Part shown: positions 32,795-42,994 of the stretch, in pieces
Position numbering within the stretch: the first letter of the stretch is position 1
Layout: each line of letters begins with the position of its first letter
NCBI RefSeq assembly: GCF_024362695.1
Contig: NC_065408.1
Location: forward strand, 16,551,518-16,615,517
Length of the DNA: 64,000 bases
Direction of reading: 5' to 3'
From: Pectinophora gossypiella
Lineage: Eukaryota > Arthropoda > Insecta > Lepidoptera > Gelechiidae
Notes under the pieces: generated by a model
What the model was told of the DNA's origin: nothing
The model's input: only the letters and a program-made list of their open reading frames with translations
Databases searched by the model: none
Program-made: the position numbers and the translations under genes

Positions 32795-33225
32795 CTAGCT
32801 TTTCCCCGCGACTTCGTCCGCGTGGCGTGTTATAAAAGAGAGTTTTGTGTGTGTGGAAGTGCATATCAATTTTCAAGCATCTAACTTATGCAGTTTAGAT
32901 TTTTTCATACAAATGTTTCTTTTCGCTAACTCCCGTTTCCGTGGAATTTTTTGAAATATCCTGTTGCAACTAAACTTTCAGTTAACTAAGGTACCTGCAT
33001 GCCAAATTTCAAGCGTCTAACTTAAGCGGTTTAGATTTTTCATACAAAAGGATTTTCCCGCTAATTCCTGTTCCCGTGGGAATTCCGGAAATTCCTTTCT
33101 TAGTGCACCTCTACGGTACCTAAGCTACGTCCCTTCCAAATTTCAAGTGCTTACGTTTTGCCGTTTAGGCTGTGCATTGATATGTCAGTCAGTCAGTTTC
33201 TCCTTTTATATATTTAGATGTGTGT
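32795..33225 (-). mobile_element. Helitron-type element, 5'-truncated
   Basis: Minus-strand copy whose 3' end (CTAG at 32795-32798, then GCTTTTCCCCGCGACTTCG) matches the 6.2-8.8 kb element. It contains about two of the internal repeat units and stops near TATATTTAGATGTGTG. Confidence 0.85.
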
Positions 33226-33564
33226 ATGCACATCTGTTCCAACCTAACTTCTAAACCATAAGTCACAATATAACAAATGAGGTGTCACTAGAAGCGTCTT
33301 GATTGTCCGGTGGTTATAGGCTATGTGACGTCACGTTAAATTTAATGTGGCGCCCTCTAGAGGACATTAACTGAGGACGGTTTTTTTTTTTCAAATACTA
33401 TTGTGTTGGGTATCAAACAAAAATCAAATCTCAATTTGCACATTTCAGATATGTATGCGTATGTATTACTCGATAATTCGATAAAAAAAAAATACGTCGA
33501 ATTGATAACTTGACTCCTCAGACATGTTCCGGATAGGTTTTATCTCCAAATCTTGCATAAACAC
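33226..33564. other. No recognisable feature
   Basis: No supported gene or repeat. Confidence 0.4.
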
Positions 33565-33599
33565 GTATAGGAAGCAAGTTATCTTAATAAATAAGACCC

Positions 33600-33870
33600 C
33601 AAAATAATATAAATAAAAATATAAGTTTAAAAATCAAACCACGACTACAGAAAAATCGCTCTAAAATGTATAAAATATGAAAATACCGTGTCGTATGCAA
33701 TTTCTCCTCAGACTTTGGTTACCACGTCATACGACCACGGGTATCTTCTAAACATTTCCACTATTCGGAATTTCAGAGAAACCTATTAACCTATTTTCAT
33801 ATTTCATATTTTTTAGAGCGTGATTTTTCCGTAGTCAGGTTTGAGGTTTTGAACTTATATTTTTATTATT
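33600..33870. mobile_element. Foldback/MITE family J
   Basis: Left ATAAAAATATAAGTTTAAAA...CTACAGAAAAATCGCTCTAA and right TTAGAGCGTGATTTTTCCG ... GAACTTATATTTTTATTAT are inverted copies, separated by about 110 bp. A one-armed relative is at 17700-17850. Confidence 0.75.
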
Positions 33871-34014
33871 TGAATTGCTTTTAAGTGGCCTTTTTCTACC
33901 CCAGTAATTACAATTCTAAAGAATATGCCATCCACATCGAGGAAAGGTTGCTCAGGCAACCTTGGAAGTGAGGATCCGGAACAATTAAAACTCAATGATA
34001 ATAAAATTAGAAAT

Positions 34015-34256
34015 AAAGGCCCGTTGAGCCGTTGGTCCCGGGCTACTAGCCATAAGGCCCCCACCAACCCTCACTGGAGCAGCGTGGTGGAGTATACTCC
34101 ATACCCTTTCCGCTTGATTGAGGGGAGGCCTGTGCCGAGCATGCAGCAGCAGCAAACGATTGATGAATGTGGAGGAATCAAGAGAAGAGTGTGAGAAATT
34201 CCATAGTCTCTGTTTACCCCGGTGGGAAATATGCATGTGTTTATGCATGTATATAA
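34015..34256 (+). mobile_element. SINE B fragment joined to RTE family E fragment
   Basis: 34015-34142 is the 3' half of SINE B (GAGCCGTTGGTCCCGGGCTA to GGCCTGTGCCGAGCA). 34146-34256 is the 3' end of RTE family E (CGATTGATGAATGTGGAGGA, TTACCCCGGTGGGAAATA). The direct junction at CAGCAGCAGC suggests one inserted at the other's tail. Confidence 0.75.
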
Positions 34257-34349
34257 TGTGATATTTATGTTAATATTACTTAGAAAATATGAATGCATGG
34301 GATTAACTGTCTAGAAACTTAGGCAGCCAAATGATTAAATTGTATAAAA

Positions 34350-34540
34350 ATATTTTATGTTTATTTTTTTAAAACGTTTAGGGCCCTGTGCCGAGGATTT
34401 TCTTATAGCTTCCTTTCCCCGGCTATACAGATTGTGAGAAGCTGCAGTAGCTTTAGGCGGATCAGACGTTCGTTATGTAAAAAGATACGGTTCGAAGTGT
34501 AACTATGTTACCTACTGAATAGATGTTTTTGAATTTAGAA
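34350..34540 (+). mobile_element. LINE family L 3' end, plus strand
   Basis: Runs GGGCCCTGTGCCGAGG, TTTCCCCGGCTATACAG, GTTACCTACTGAATAGA to a TTTTTGAATTTAGAATAA tail. It ends only about 15 bp from the splice donor of the GPCR exon, inside the presumed intron. Confidence 0.85.
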
Positions 34541-34554
34541 TAAAAAGCACTTAC

Positions 34555-34754
34555 CTCCTCATGTACTGGAATTTGATGACGATGAAGATGAGCAGTGTGT
34601 TTGCCGACAGTGACGCAGTGAGTACAGCCACATACAGCACAATGATGACCAAATCTGGCCGGTAAAACACATCTAGGTCCATTGGGGGTGCCCACACGTC
34701 CGTACCGTTCCATCCCACCTCTTGGAAGGACGTGTTAAACGGTCTAAGAGGCAT
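34555..34754 (-). CDS. Rhodopsin-like GPCR, first coding exon (partial gene)
   Basis: Minus-strand ATG at 34754 opens 66 codons plus two bases, ending AG|GTAAGTG, a consensus splice donor (intron phase 2). The encoded N-terminus has two N-glycosylation sequons (NTS at 7-9, NGT at 16-18), then a hydrophobic helix at about residues 35-60 containing SANTLLIFIVI. It is followed by KFQYMRR, the basic turn that in class A receptors precedes the VTN-type start of TM2. This is the expected layout of an insect peptide-type GPCR: extracellular tail, TM1 and intracellular loop 1. The subtype cannot be named from TM1 alone. No further exon is recognisable at lower coordinates, implying an intron of more than 34 kb. 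Evidence against a TE origin: a clean donor site and no second copy in the window. Confidence 0.72.
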
Positions 34755-34941
34755 GATTGCTCATGACCTTTTTAGTCACTGGGCACTTTTAGAACGCGGC
34801 ACTTTTCACGTAACAACACTTAGCGTACGTCACTGATTTTTAGTATTGCTAGTACGTACTGTTTTTTTTTATTAATGAATGGTTTTAAATCTTAGTCCGT
34901 TTGTTTTTAAGATTCATTTTGGGAATCATTCCTGGATGTAC
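34755..34941 (-). other. Possible 5' UTR of the GPCR gene
   Basis: Upstream of the ATG on the minus strand, a pyrimidine-rich tract ending TTTCAG|GTACATCC gives a plausible splice acceptor at 34942-34943. 34755-34941 could therefore be the 5' UTR part of the same exon. No promoter is identified; transcription may start outside this interval. Confidence 0.35.
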
Positions 34942-35187
34942 CTGAAAAAAAAATAAAACAGTAATTTGAATTATAATTCCGCAAAACAAAATTATTATTG
35001 ATGTGTTTTTTTTTTTTATTAGAGCGTAGGTGAGATCGGTAACAGATCTTACCGCACATACGTTTAATTTAATGAACATCTATATTCCACATTTCTTATC
35101 TACGTATAATCAAAGAAATTGAAATACTTGGCGTAAAAAATATTATAAAAAATAATAAATATAAAAGAAAATTTGGTGATAAATTTA
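34942..35187. other. No recognisable feature
   Basis: AT-rich, with short T-runs; no supported gene. Confidence 0.4.
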
Positions 35188-35290
35188 TTCTTCTTCTTCT
35201 TCTATCGTGTGGGTTGTGAGGTTGGAGTACCAACTTCATCAACCCTGGTGTCAGGGTTACTATTGAACCGCCAAAGGCCCCTGACATGGC
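35188..35290 (-). mobile_element. SINE A 3' fragment, minus strand
   Basis: ATTCTTCTTCTTCTATCGTG through CTGGTGTCAGGGTTACTATT to GGCCCCTGACATGGC. Confidence 0.85.
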
Positions 35291-35365
35291 TACGCTAACT
35301 ACGCTGTATACGTTGTTATTTACTCGTATATAAGAACTATACTATAATTAATATTTTTTACAGCC

Positions 35366-35663
35366 GGCCTTTGTGGTCCAGTGGCTGCGCTTTGCTCTCA
35401 CGATTCGGAGGTATAGGGTTCGAATCCCAGTGTGGACTTATCACAAACACTTACAACGTTGCAGACTGATCAGCCGATTGTCCGAAAGTAAGATGATCCA
35501 TGCTTCGGAGGGCATCGGCTTCTATTTACTTCAATAAAAGGTATGTAGTCGTTACATGACTCATGTTAGGAGCCGTTGGCGGATCAAAAGTAACCCTGAC
35601 AACGTTGGTGAGGTCGATCGTGAAAATAATGATTACCTCAACCCACAAGAGAGAAGAAGAGAA
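35366..35663 (+). mobile_element. SINE A, diverged full-length copy
   Basis: GTGGTCCAGTGGCTGCGC and GGGTTCGAATCCCAG head, GATGATCCATGCTTCGGAGG core and a GAGAGAAGAAGAG end, with several small deletions. ATTAATA repeats flank it. Confidence 0.85.
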
Positions 35664-36352
35664 GATTAATACACAAATAATAATGAAATAATAGAACAAA
35701 AATACTTAAGTTTTAATTTTAAGTATTGATTTCTCGTTGCACTATCCCGCATCCAAGTTGTTTGTAAATGTTTGTTTCCTATTAGTGGTTGCCTCGAAGA
35801 AATTGCTCTAGAGCAATAAGGCCGCCCGCTTCTATATCAGTGCAATCGAAAGATATAATCATTTTTTGTTACTTACTCTAGTGCCTGTCCGTTACTTAGA
35901 TGGCGTATGTATAATTTATGACAAAAAAAATTTCAACCCAACATCATTAATTTGCTGTTTCCTTACATGAGACGCTTTAAATTACCGTTTATCATTAAGA
36001 CGCTGCAAAAGGTTTTCTTTCTGTACAAATGCGCAGCATTTTGTCTACCAACACAACACAATAGTAAGAGGTCTTTGTATCGACAAAAACATTTTTTTGT
36101 ATTTGAACATTTTTACAACGTCAAAGGATTTTTTCTTTTATAGTACGTAACTGAAATTAAAAGAGTCAGTTACACAGTTCGCAATTTGCAGTGTGGGTGA
36201 AGCTTCTCTCCTCTGCTGGTAGTGTGAGGGTGGGATTGTGTCGGTGGCACTATGTCGAATAGCTGTTCAGTACAATCCCATTCTTTCGACACATGCGTAT
36301 TATGTGCCCCGCACGCAGTACGCCGCATGCCTTGTCATATACGTGCGTAATA
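35664..36352. other. Mostly featureless; small LINE-tail motif
   Basis: 35790-35830 (CTCGAAGAAATTGCTCTAGA then GCAATAAGGCCGCCCG) resembles the LINE 3' UTR motif seen at 56025-56110 inverted. Nothing else recognised. Confidence 0.4.
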
Positions 36353-36575
36353 CAAATTCAAATTCAAAAATATCTTTATTTAGTAGGTAACATAGTAACA
36401 CATTGAATCGTCAATTTTTACATAACGAACGTCTCATCCGCCTAAAACTACTGCAGCTTCTCACAACCTGTATAGCCGGGGAAAAGAAGCTGCAAGAAAA
36501 ACCTCGGCACAGGGTCCTAGACGTTCTTTAAAAAAAAAACACAAAATATTTTTATACAATTGAGTAATTTAGCTG
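36353..36575 (-). mobile_element. LINE family L 3' end, minus strand
   Basis: AATTCAAATTCAAAAATATC, TATAGCCGGGGAAAAGAAGC and TTTTATACAATTGAGTAATT; extends as far 5' as the 34.3 kb copy (TTAGCTGCC). The long LINE follows directly, so it probably integrated at or beside this older copy. Confidence 0.85.
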
Positions 36576-36825
36576 CCTAATATCAATTAATAATAATAAT
36601 AATAAAAATAATAATAAAATATATTTATTTACCAAAAACATTTTTAACAAGTTACACAAAGAAACAATATAAGTTGAAGTTATACATAGTCAATGCTTTC
36701 CTGCCTTCTAAACTAGGGGAACCTGTGTCTTAGGAGGCAGTGTTCATCCGTGAGCTTGTTATTAACTTACAAGTTTATGCTGTTGTTGGGTTAAAATGTT
36801 AAAATGTTTGGAAGGTGTGTTTGGA

Positions 36826-36935
36826 TGGGTGTTTGTATGTATGTGTGTATGTATGTATGTTTGTGTGTGTGTGTGTGAATGTGTGTGAGTGTGTGTGTGT
36901 GTGTTAGAATTTGGGGGTGTATGTGTGTGTGCGTA
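36826..36935. repeat. GT/GTAT microsatellite in LINE 3' UTR
   Basis: Reverse complement of the repeat at 20737-20822, at the same element position. Confidence 0.9.
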
Positions 36936-36979
36936 CCTGCTTAACTTGTATGTTAGTTTTGTAGGCATTTGGATCAGGA

Positions 36980-39913
36980 CTAAAAAGTTATTATTTTCTC
37001 CGTATCATCATAACTTAGATTTTGTAGCCACTTTTGTAGTTGATTTTTAAGGTCATGTTTATTTAGTTTATGTATATTGATCATTTTGTTTATTTTATTG
37101 TAAATGCGGGAGCCTAATATGTATGAGAATCGTTTTGAAAAACTTGTTTTGAAAGATTCCATGGCACAGATTGGTTTGTTGGATCGTTGATTTGGATCAT
37201 GCTCAGCTCGAACTAGTGGGTGTGTTAGTAAAATAACACGAAAAATAAAGAGCTGTCTTACTGTGAGTACTTTCGTGATTGTGTAAAGTTTATGGGTGGG
37301 GTACCTGAAAGGTTTGTGATGAAGTACTTTTAGCACCGCTCTCTGCGCTCTTTCTGCCTTAATCAATAATGTTTTAGCTGCTCCACCCCATACCGGTACA
37401 CAGTAAGTGATTAAAGACTGGCAGAGTACTAAATAGACCATGTGTAAAGTGTCTCCATCTGCGACTGTTCTCAGTGACCTAAACACATACAAGAGGCGCC
37501 TGATTCTAGAGGATAGGGTATCTATTTGCACCCTCCAATTCAGTCCATCATCGATGTGAACACCCAAGTATCTCACACTAGGCACACGTGAAAGTTTCGG
37601 GCAGTCACATGTTATGGACTGTATTGTACAACTATGTGTCTTTATGCTGATGTGATCGGGAAATCTAGTATTTGGTCTTAATGAGAAGGGAATGTATTTA
37701 GTTTTATTAAGGTTCAGCGTGAGGAAGCTAGATGCTAGCCAACCCATCACCACCCTCATGGCCAATTCAGCATTATTTTTGGTTTCATTCCAGTTCGTAC
37801 CATGAACTAATAGGGCAGTGTCATCGGCGTACGTAAAAATAGTACAATTAGGAATTTTTAATTTGCATAGTTGGTTGATATATATATTGAAGAGTGTGGG
37901 TCCTAGAATAGACCCTTGCGGGACCCCGAAGCTGGTAACAAGTTCTTCATCACTGATGTGAGAATCGATTTTAACGAATTGTTTCCTATTGGTCAGGTAG
38001 TCTTTAAAAATGTCAAAAGGTATACCCCTAACCCCGATCTTTTCCAATCTTGCCAGCAGAGTAGGGACGCAAACCGTGTCAAACGCTTTAGAAAGGTCTA
38101 AAAATATACATAAGCTCTTGGTCCCGGCGTCCAATTTTCTCACTATGCTCTGGACAAGGTCGTTAACAGCATTTTCGGTAGAAATACCAGCTCTGAAGCC
38201 ATACTGATTTGCCGCCAAAATATTATTCTTATTAAGATAGTGCACCAGTCTCCTGTTTAGAATCTTTTCCAGGACCTTGGACATTGCTGGAAGAATCGAG
38301 ATTGGTCTATAATTATTAACATTGTCCGCGTCACCACCCTTATGTATAGGTAGAACAATAGCCTTCTTTAGGGCATCCGGGAATACACCAGTTGTGATGG
38401 ACAAGTTACATATATGAGTGATTATTGGGACCAGAACCTGTATGGACGATTTAAGTATGCTAGATGATATGCCATCCCATCCCACCGCGCAGTCGGATCG
38501 CAGTGACATGATGACGGACTCTATTTCTGAGTAATCTGTTTCCAAAATTATCATGGAGTTAGCATTTGAGCAGTCACTTAAGAATGGAGCGAAGGTATTA
38601 TCTTGGCAGTAAGTGATTTCAGAAGCTAGGTTCCTCCCAATATCTGCAAAGAATTTATTTATTTGGTTCAGAGATGTTTTAAAGTTACTGGCTACTTTCA
38701 GTAATTCATATGGTGTACTAGTTACTTTTTTAGAATTAGTTATTGTTTTGATAGCATTCCAAGTTGCTTTAGGATTATTTTTGGCTTTAATAAGTTCATT
38801 TTTTTCATAGTCTCTTTTGAGCCTGCGCAAGAGATTGTTGCAGAAATTTCTGTAGCGAGAATATGTCAACTTTAAAATAATATTACCTGGGGAGTTTTTA
38901 GATTTTTTATGTAGTTTGTCACGATTGCGTATGCAGCGCAACAGACCCGGCGTGATCCATGGTTTTATATTCCTATTTTTCCTTGGTACTTTTACTTCAT
39001 ACGAAAATTTTGATATAATATTTTGCAAAATGGAGATGAACTGATATAGGGCCAAATTAGCATTATTAATTGATAAAATCATTGAAAAATCCGTAGTATT
39101 AATTTCATTTTGTATTGCTAATCGGTCCGTCTTTAGTAATGTACGAGAAGGTTTCCTAGAAATATTCGTTAAATTAACGCCTAGAAGAAGCGGTAAATGG
39201 TCGGTTATGTGAGATTCAAGAAGTATTGCTGTAGCTTCATTTCTGATCTTAAGTAAAATATGATCGTAGCATTTATCCAAACGGGTAGGAAATAGATGGG
39301 CGGGTAGAAGACCATGTGATGCATTAAAAGTCAAATATTCATCAGATCTGTAGTCATTATTTTGCAATTTTATATCAATATTCAAATCTCCTATTAGAGC
39401 AATACCACTGCAAGAGGAGAAAGAGTTGTATACGTTATTTAAGCTATCAATGAAGGCATCGAAATCTTGCCGCAATGTATATGACGGCGAGCGATAAATA
39501 GCGACTATCACAAAATCATTGTCAATTATGCACGTTAGACAATCTGCACAATTGAAGTCGGGTTCGTTAATAATGAAATTAAGGTCATTCTTAATGTACA
39601 TAATAACACCAGCATTCTGATTTTTATTTTTTCGAGTTTGGTATATTAAAAATCCTTCTAAAACAGGTATATTTACTGTCTTATTTAGCCAAGATTCAGT
39701 CAGAATAATAATGTCGCATTGTACTTGAATTTGAGAAAGTAAAACCAGTAAACCATCAAAATTCTTATTAACACTTCGAATGTTCATGTGCAGTATTTTT
39801 AATGATCTTAATGTCGAGCCTAAAATTTGCGGACAACATTCCGGGGCGCACTTGTAGCTTTTCGCAATCTCAAAAGAATCTATATCAGTGCTTATTTGAT
39901 GCAAATCAGTCAT
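36980..39913 (-). CDS. LINE ORF2: endonuclease and reverse transcriptase, 977 aa
   Basis: Intact minus-strand frame from ATG at 39913. Endonuclease/exonuclease/phosphatase domain at about residues 38-245: HMNIRS (N44), TESWL (E73), YRSPS, GDLN (175-178) and ITDHLP (D238, H239) supply the expected catalytic residues. Reverse transcriptase at about 510-770: NYRPISIL (534-541), FLDLSKAFD (604-612), GVPQGSILGP (663-672) and the catalytic YADD (695-698). The C-terminal ~150 residues include YLGVHIDD and a conserved C-terminal block ending TEKIITF. It nicks target DNA and primes reverse transcription of its own RNA. Length and intact motifs mean this protein could still be functional, though the element's 5' end is compromised. 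Confidence 0.93.
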   Translation of the reverse strand: MTDLHQISTDIDSFEIAKSYKCAPECCPQILGSTLRSLKILHMNIRSVNKNFDGLLVLLSQIQVQCDIIILTESWLNKTVNIPVLEGFLIYQTRKNKNQNAGVIMYIKNDLNFIINEPDFNCADCLTCIIDNDFVIVAIYRSPSYTLRQDFDAFIDSLNNVYNSFSSCSGIALIGDLNIDIKLQNNDYRSDEYLTFNASHGLLPAHLFPTRLDKCYDHILLKIRNEATAILLESHITDHLPLLLGVNLTNISRKPSRTLLKTDRLAIQNEINTTDFSMILSINNANLALYQFISILQNIISKFSYEVKVPRKNRNIKPWITPGLLRCIRNRDKLHKKSKNSPGNIILKLTYSRYRNFCNNLLRRLKRDYEKNELIKAKNNPKATWNAIKTITNSKKVTSTPYELLKVASNFKTSLNQINKFFADIGRNLASEITYCQDNTFAPFLSDCSNANSMIILETDYSEIESVIMSLRSDCAVGWDGISSSILKSSIQVLVPIITHICNLSITTGVFPDALKKAIVLPIHKGGDADNVNNYRPISILPAMSKVLEKILNRRLVHYLNKNNILAANQYGFRAGISTENAVNDLVQSIVRKLDAGTKSLCIFLDLSKAFDTVCVPTLLARLEKIGVRGIPFDIFKDYLTNRKQFVKIDSHISDEELVTSFGVPQGSILGPTLFNIYINQLCKLKIPNCTIFTYADDTALLVHGTNWNETKNNAELAMRVVMGWLASSFLTLNLNKTKYIPFSLRPNTRFPDHISIKTHSCTIQSITCDCPKLSRVPSVRYLGVHIDDGLNWRVQIDTLSSRIRRLLYVFRSLRTVADGDTLHMVYLVLCQSLITYCVPVWGGAAKTLLIKAERAQRAVLKVLHHKPFRYPTHKLYTITKVLTVRQLFIFRVILLTHPLVRAEHDPNQRSNKPICAMESFKTSFSKRFSYILGSRIYNKINKMINIHKLNKHDLKNQLQKWLQNLSYDDTEKIITF

Positions 39914-40211
39914 TTTTGTGTTTTGAGATTGTCCAACAGCGATAAGGATGAAATGATTTGTTTTTGTGTGTTAAGTGGAATGTATAAATAGGTATTTTAC
40001 GCTGCTGTAGTGATATTTTGGAGAAAAGTATTTTAGTGAATGTTGAATATATAAAGTGCGTGGAGTTGGTCGAATGATTTGCGTGTTTATATGTAAGTGG
40101 AGTAGTGAATGTGTATGTTGTGATTTGTACAGATGTATGCGGGTCGAAACACAAACAATAAGAGACTAAAAACAGTGTAACAAATGTTTTAGACGCCGAA
40201 AATTTAAAGAG

Positions 40212-41227
40212 TCATAATTTTTGGGTTGAATTAGCAGGTTGTTCCTCTGATTGACGTAGAATTCCCGGTCCAATGTTCCTTTCTCTTTCTAAATCAATTA
40301 GGATTTTTTCACAGCTGACTAAGATTGCATTGGTGGAGTCTTTATCTTTTCGAAGAAATATATTGCCATTAGAAGTCCAGCAAAACTTATAGTCGTTGCG
40401 TTTCGAGAATTCTCTTGCTAGATGATATAGTCTTCTTGTGGTTCCAGGGAGATACTCGGCGATATAAATAGGCTCTTTGTCACCTGGTAGGCCAATTAGG
40501 TGAGTATTTATCCGTAAATCCTTATTTGGGTTTTTAATCGAGTTTCGCACGGAGGAGATTATTAGATTTTTTGTTTGTACTGACGTCAGTTCCGCAATTA
40601 TGGTTTTCCTATTTCCTGGTTTTGCAGGGAGGCGATATATGTCGCGCACATTCTCGGGACCTATTTTTACTTTCAAGGCCGAGCCAACTGAAGACACAAC
40701 ATTTAGCAGGTCGGCAGGGGTTTCTTTATCTTTATTAGGGACATTGCGAATTTCAATACTTGACGGCCGCGATTTAAACTGGAGATCTTGCACTTGTAGT
40801 TGTAGGTTTTTAATTGTATTTTTGAGTTCCTGACGCTCGTTTTGGAGAGCATTAATCTGTTTAGCCATATCTTCATATTGTTGACTTATAAATGACATAG
40901 ACTTTTCAATATCTAAGTTAGTTTTTTGGATTTCTGAGTTTTGAGTTTTGAGTTCAGCAATATCCGTCATAAGCTTGGACGTGGTAGAATCTTGTTTTTC
41001 CACTATTTTTAAGAGGTTTTTCTCAGATTCCAGCTTCCACGATGTTAACATTTCTTTAAATCCCGTTTTAAAATCTTGCAACTCACTCTTTGGAGACGTT
41101 TCCACTCGGGGGCGTTTATGGCGCGATGTAATATTAATGTTCTCAAAATCTTCGCCCGACGTTGCAAGAGGTATGTCCGGTTCGGATTGTACCTGTTTTA
41201 TTTCGCTGTTGCTTGGCTGTGGAGGCG

Positions 41228-41230
<3 letters not shown>
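40212..41230 (-). pseudogene. LINE ORF1: coiled-coil, baculovirus FP-like nucleic-acid-binding protein, N-terminus lost
   Basis: About 338 codons remain open on the minus strand, continuing upstream of 41105 into a Lys run made by the poly(A) tract at 41231-41299. The native initiator is therefore missing, probably by only a few codons. The N-terminal Ser/Pro-rich part is followed by a coiled coil (roughly residues 55-150 of the remaining frame). A globular C-terminal domain (SIEIRNVP, DIYRLP, IYIAEYL, FCWTSNGNIFLRK) resembles the FP-domain ORF1 proteins of lepidopteran LINEs. The expected role is RNA binding and chaperoning in the LINE ribonucleoprotein. Confidence 0.8.

Positions 41231-41299
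<69 letters not shown>
41231..41299 (-). repeat. 69-nt poly(A) tract (poly(T) on plus)
   Basis: Uninterrupted run of 69 T on the plus strand. On the minus strand it is the poly(A) tail of the Jockey fragment and abuts LINE ORF1 directly. Homopolymer length may be affected by assembly. Confidence 0.95.
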
Positions 41300-41300
<1 letters not shown>

Positions 41301-42010
41301 ACGTGACTTATTGTAGATTTGCCGCAGATGCCATTAACTACTTGGCCGGACAAATGGGGAGCGCTGAAGGCTCTCACCCGGTACAACGTTTAAGACAACA
41401 GGCCTGAGGGTGCCCAGTTGGGCGCGAACCTCGGCTCAGGGCGTCGTCTGAGAGGAAAAATATTTGAAAGAATTAATCGACCCTAGTGAGTCGATAGCGA
41501 TAAGCGCTGAATGAGGGAAATCGTCGACCACGCCGGCGGGGTCGGTATCGGGGTCCTGAAGTGTTTGGTGTCGCGAGCTGATTGGCTGCCTCTATGGCTA
41601 GAGTAATCGGGTCGTCGGGATCGTATATTACGTCCTTCGGACGCCGATACTTTTCAGTACCGTCCCTAAGCGGGATGTATTCGGAAGCCGCAACTACCAG
41701 GGGATTTGGGTGGTGCGGAGCAGAATCGAAAAAACGTTTGGAAGCTAATTTGAGCCATTGGGCAATGGTTGGCAGACCTAGGTCAATGTGCAGATTTTCA
41801 TTGCGAAGGAACCACGGAGCTCCCGTGGCTTTCCGCATGAAACGATTTTGTATTACCTGTAGACGGTGGATTTGAGAGGGACTCGCATGAGCGGAGTAAC
41901 ACGCGGCATTATAGTAAGGGCACAGAGTCGATAACCGGTAGTAGGCGATAGGAAGCGTAACGGCAAGTGTTATCAATTCGTAGCACACGTAGCGGCGATG
42001 GCGGCGCGGT
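41300..42010 (-). pseudogene. Jockey-clade LINE, 5'-truncated (ORF2 C-terminus and 3' UTR)
   Basis: About 171 codons (41988-41473) encode the region after the RT domain: HRLQVIQNRFMRKATGAPW, LHIDLGLPTIAQWLKLASK, DGTEKYRRPKDVIYDPDDPI, then a basic tail RPRRRGRR. This is the typical C-terminal part of Jockey ORF2. The 3' UTR spans 41472-41300 and is followed by the poly(A). The first residues are poorly conserved, so the 5' truncation point is near 41950-42010. Other copies: 26639-26957 and 28409-28681. Confidence 0.88.
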
Positions 42011-42104
42011 GACTCAGCGATCGTGCGTAGCAGATGCGTCTAAGCAGTGACGCACCGCGTGTTACGCGTGTAGTAGGTTATTTCACTAGCTCCTTGCACT
42101 CACG

Positions 42105-42185
42105 CGGTGGCACAGCGGTCCGGCAGCCAGAATTGAATCTGTAGGTGCGGGTTTCGAGTCACGGCGGCACTGGTAGTGTGGCACA
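42105..42185 (+). mobile_element. tRNA-like SINE head (unassigned family)
   Basis: CGGTGGCACAGCGGTCCGGC is a box A-like stretch and GGGTTTCGAGTCAC a box B-like stretch about 45 bp later. It belongs to none of SINE A to D; the 3' extent is unknown. Confidence 0.45.
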
Positions 42186-42731
42186 CAATCCAAAATATAT
42201 CGGGCTCTTTCTAAGACCGCCCAGTAGGCGTGACTAACACATAAGACTACTTTAAGAGTGACAAGAAATTTTAAAGTTCAATGATTAACCAATCACATTA
42301 ATCAACTTGTTACTTCGATGCACAAACTCGCAACACGACCGCTCTCAACAACTGCACACGGACGAATTCACCACATTCGTCGTATAAAGCCAATGTTACT
42401 ACTAACTAGTTAAGTAGTTATATAGTGTAACTCTCTCTCCGGCCTACAGGCACAGAGTATAACCTCATTAGTACTGTTACATACTAAACTATAGTACCGA
42501 ACCCAGTTTGAACGTTTCATGCGACGTTAAGTATGTACTCAGAAGGTTCAAAGACTTCTGTCGCAAAGCAAGTTGTAACGAGAGCCAATTAATTTAAATG
42601 GAGATCTGTGTCCGCGTCACGTTTAAATTAAAACTTTCTATGATTTTTTAATTCGTTAAATTGTTCTTTCGTGCGGTTTGAAAAGTCGATAACTAACGTC
42701 ACCAAACCTGGTGTCAGGGTTATTTTATTAT
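42186..42731. other. No recognisable feature
   Basis: No supported gene or repeat. Confidence 0.4.
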
Positions 42732-42957
42732 ACAGGGTGTTAGTGACATCGTAACGAAAACTTTGAGGGATGATTGAAAGCATGATTCTGAGATGATATC
42801 AAGTGGAATTTTCCGTCGCAAAAGTATGGAACAGAAAATAACTTAAATAAAAACAAAAATTTTCATGAATTTTCCGACTGAAAATTCCACTTGATATCAA
42901 CTCAGAATCATGGTCTGAATCATCCCCCTCAGTATTCGTTATGGTGTCACTAACACC
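42732..42957. mobile_element. MITE family I, copy 1 of a tandem pair
   Basis: Palindromic: ACAGGGTGTTAGTGACATCG at the left pairs with the right end TGGTGTCACTAACACC. Inside, ATCAAGTGGAATTTTCCG pairs with AAAATTCCACTTGATATCAA. Short AT-rich loop near 42850. Confidence 0.85.
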
Positions 42958-42994
42958 AATACCTACTTCTATGGCTACAGTATGTACTTGTGCG

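Larger units (their letters stand above)
36585..41230 (-). mobile_element. Nearly full-length two-ORF LINE
   Basis: Minus-strand non-LTR retrotransposon of about 4.6 kb: ORF1 (41230-40212), an inter-ORF region of about 300 bp, ORF2 (39913-36980) and a 3' UTR with a GT/GTAT microsatellite ending in a (TTA)n-like tail at 36585-36620. The ORF1 and ORF2 layout, with an FP-like ORF1 and apurinic-type endonuclease plus RT, fits the Jockey/CR1 group; the exact clade was not resolved. The 5' end is missing a few codons before ORF1 and is joined to a poly(A) tract. A short 3' copy lies at 20569-21049. Confidence 0.9.

Noticed and set aside
41198..41386. Lys-rich (or Phe-rich) protein
   Set aside because: Translation of the 69-nt poly(A)/poly(T) tract; not a gene.
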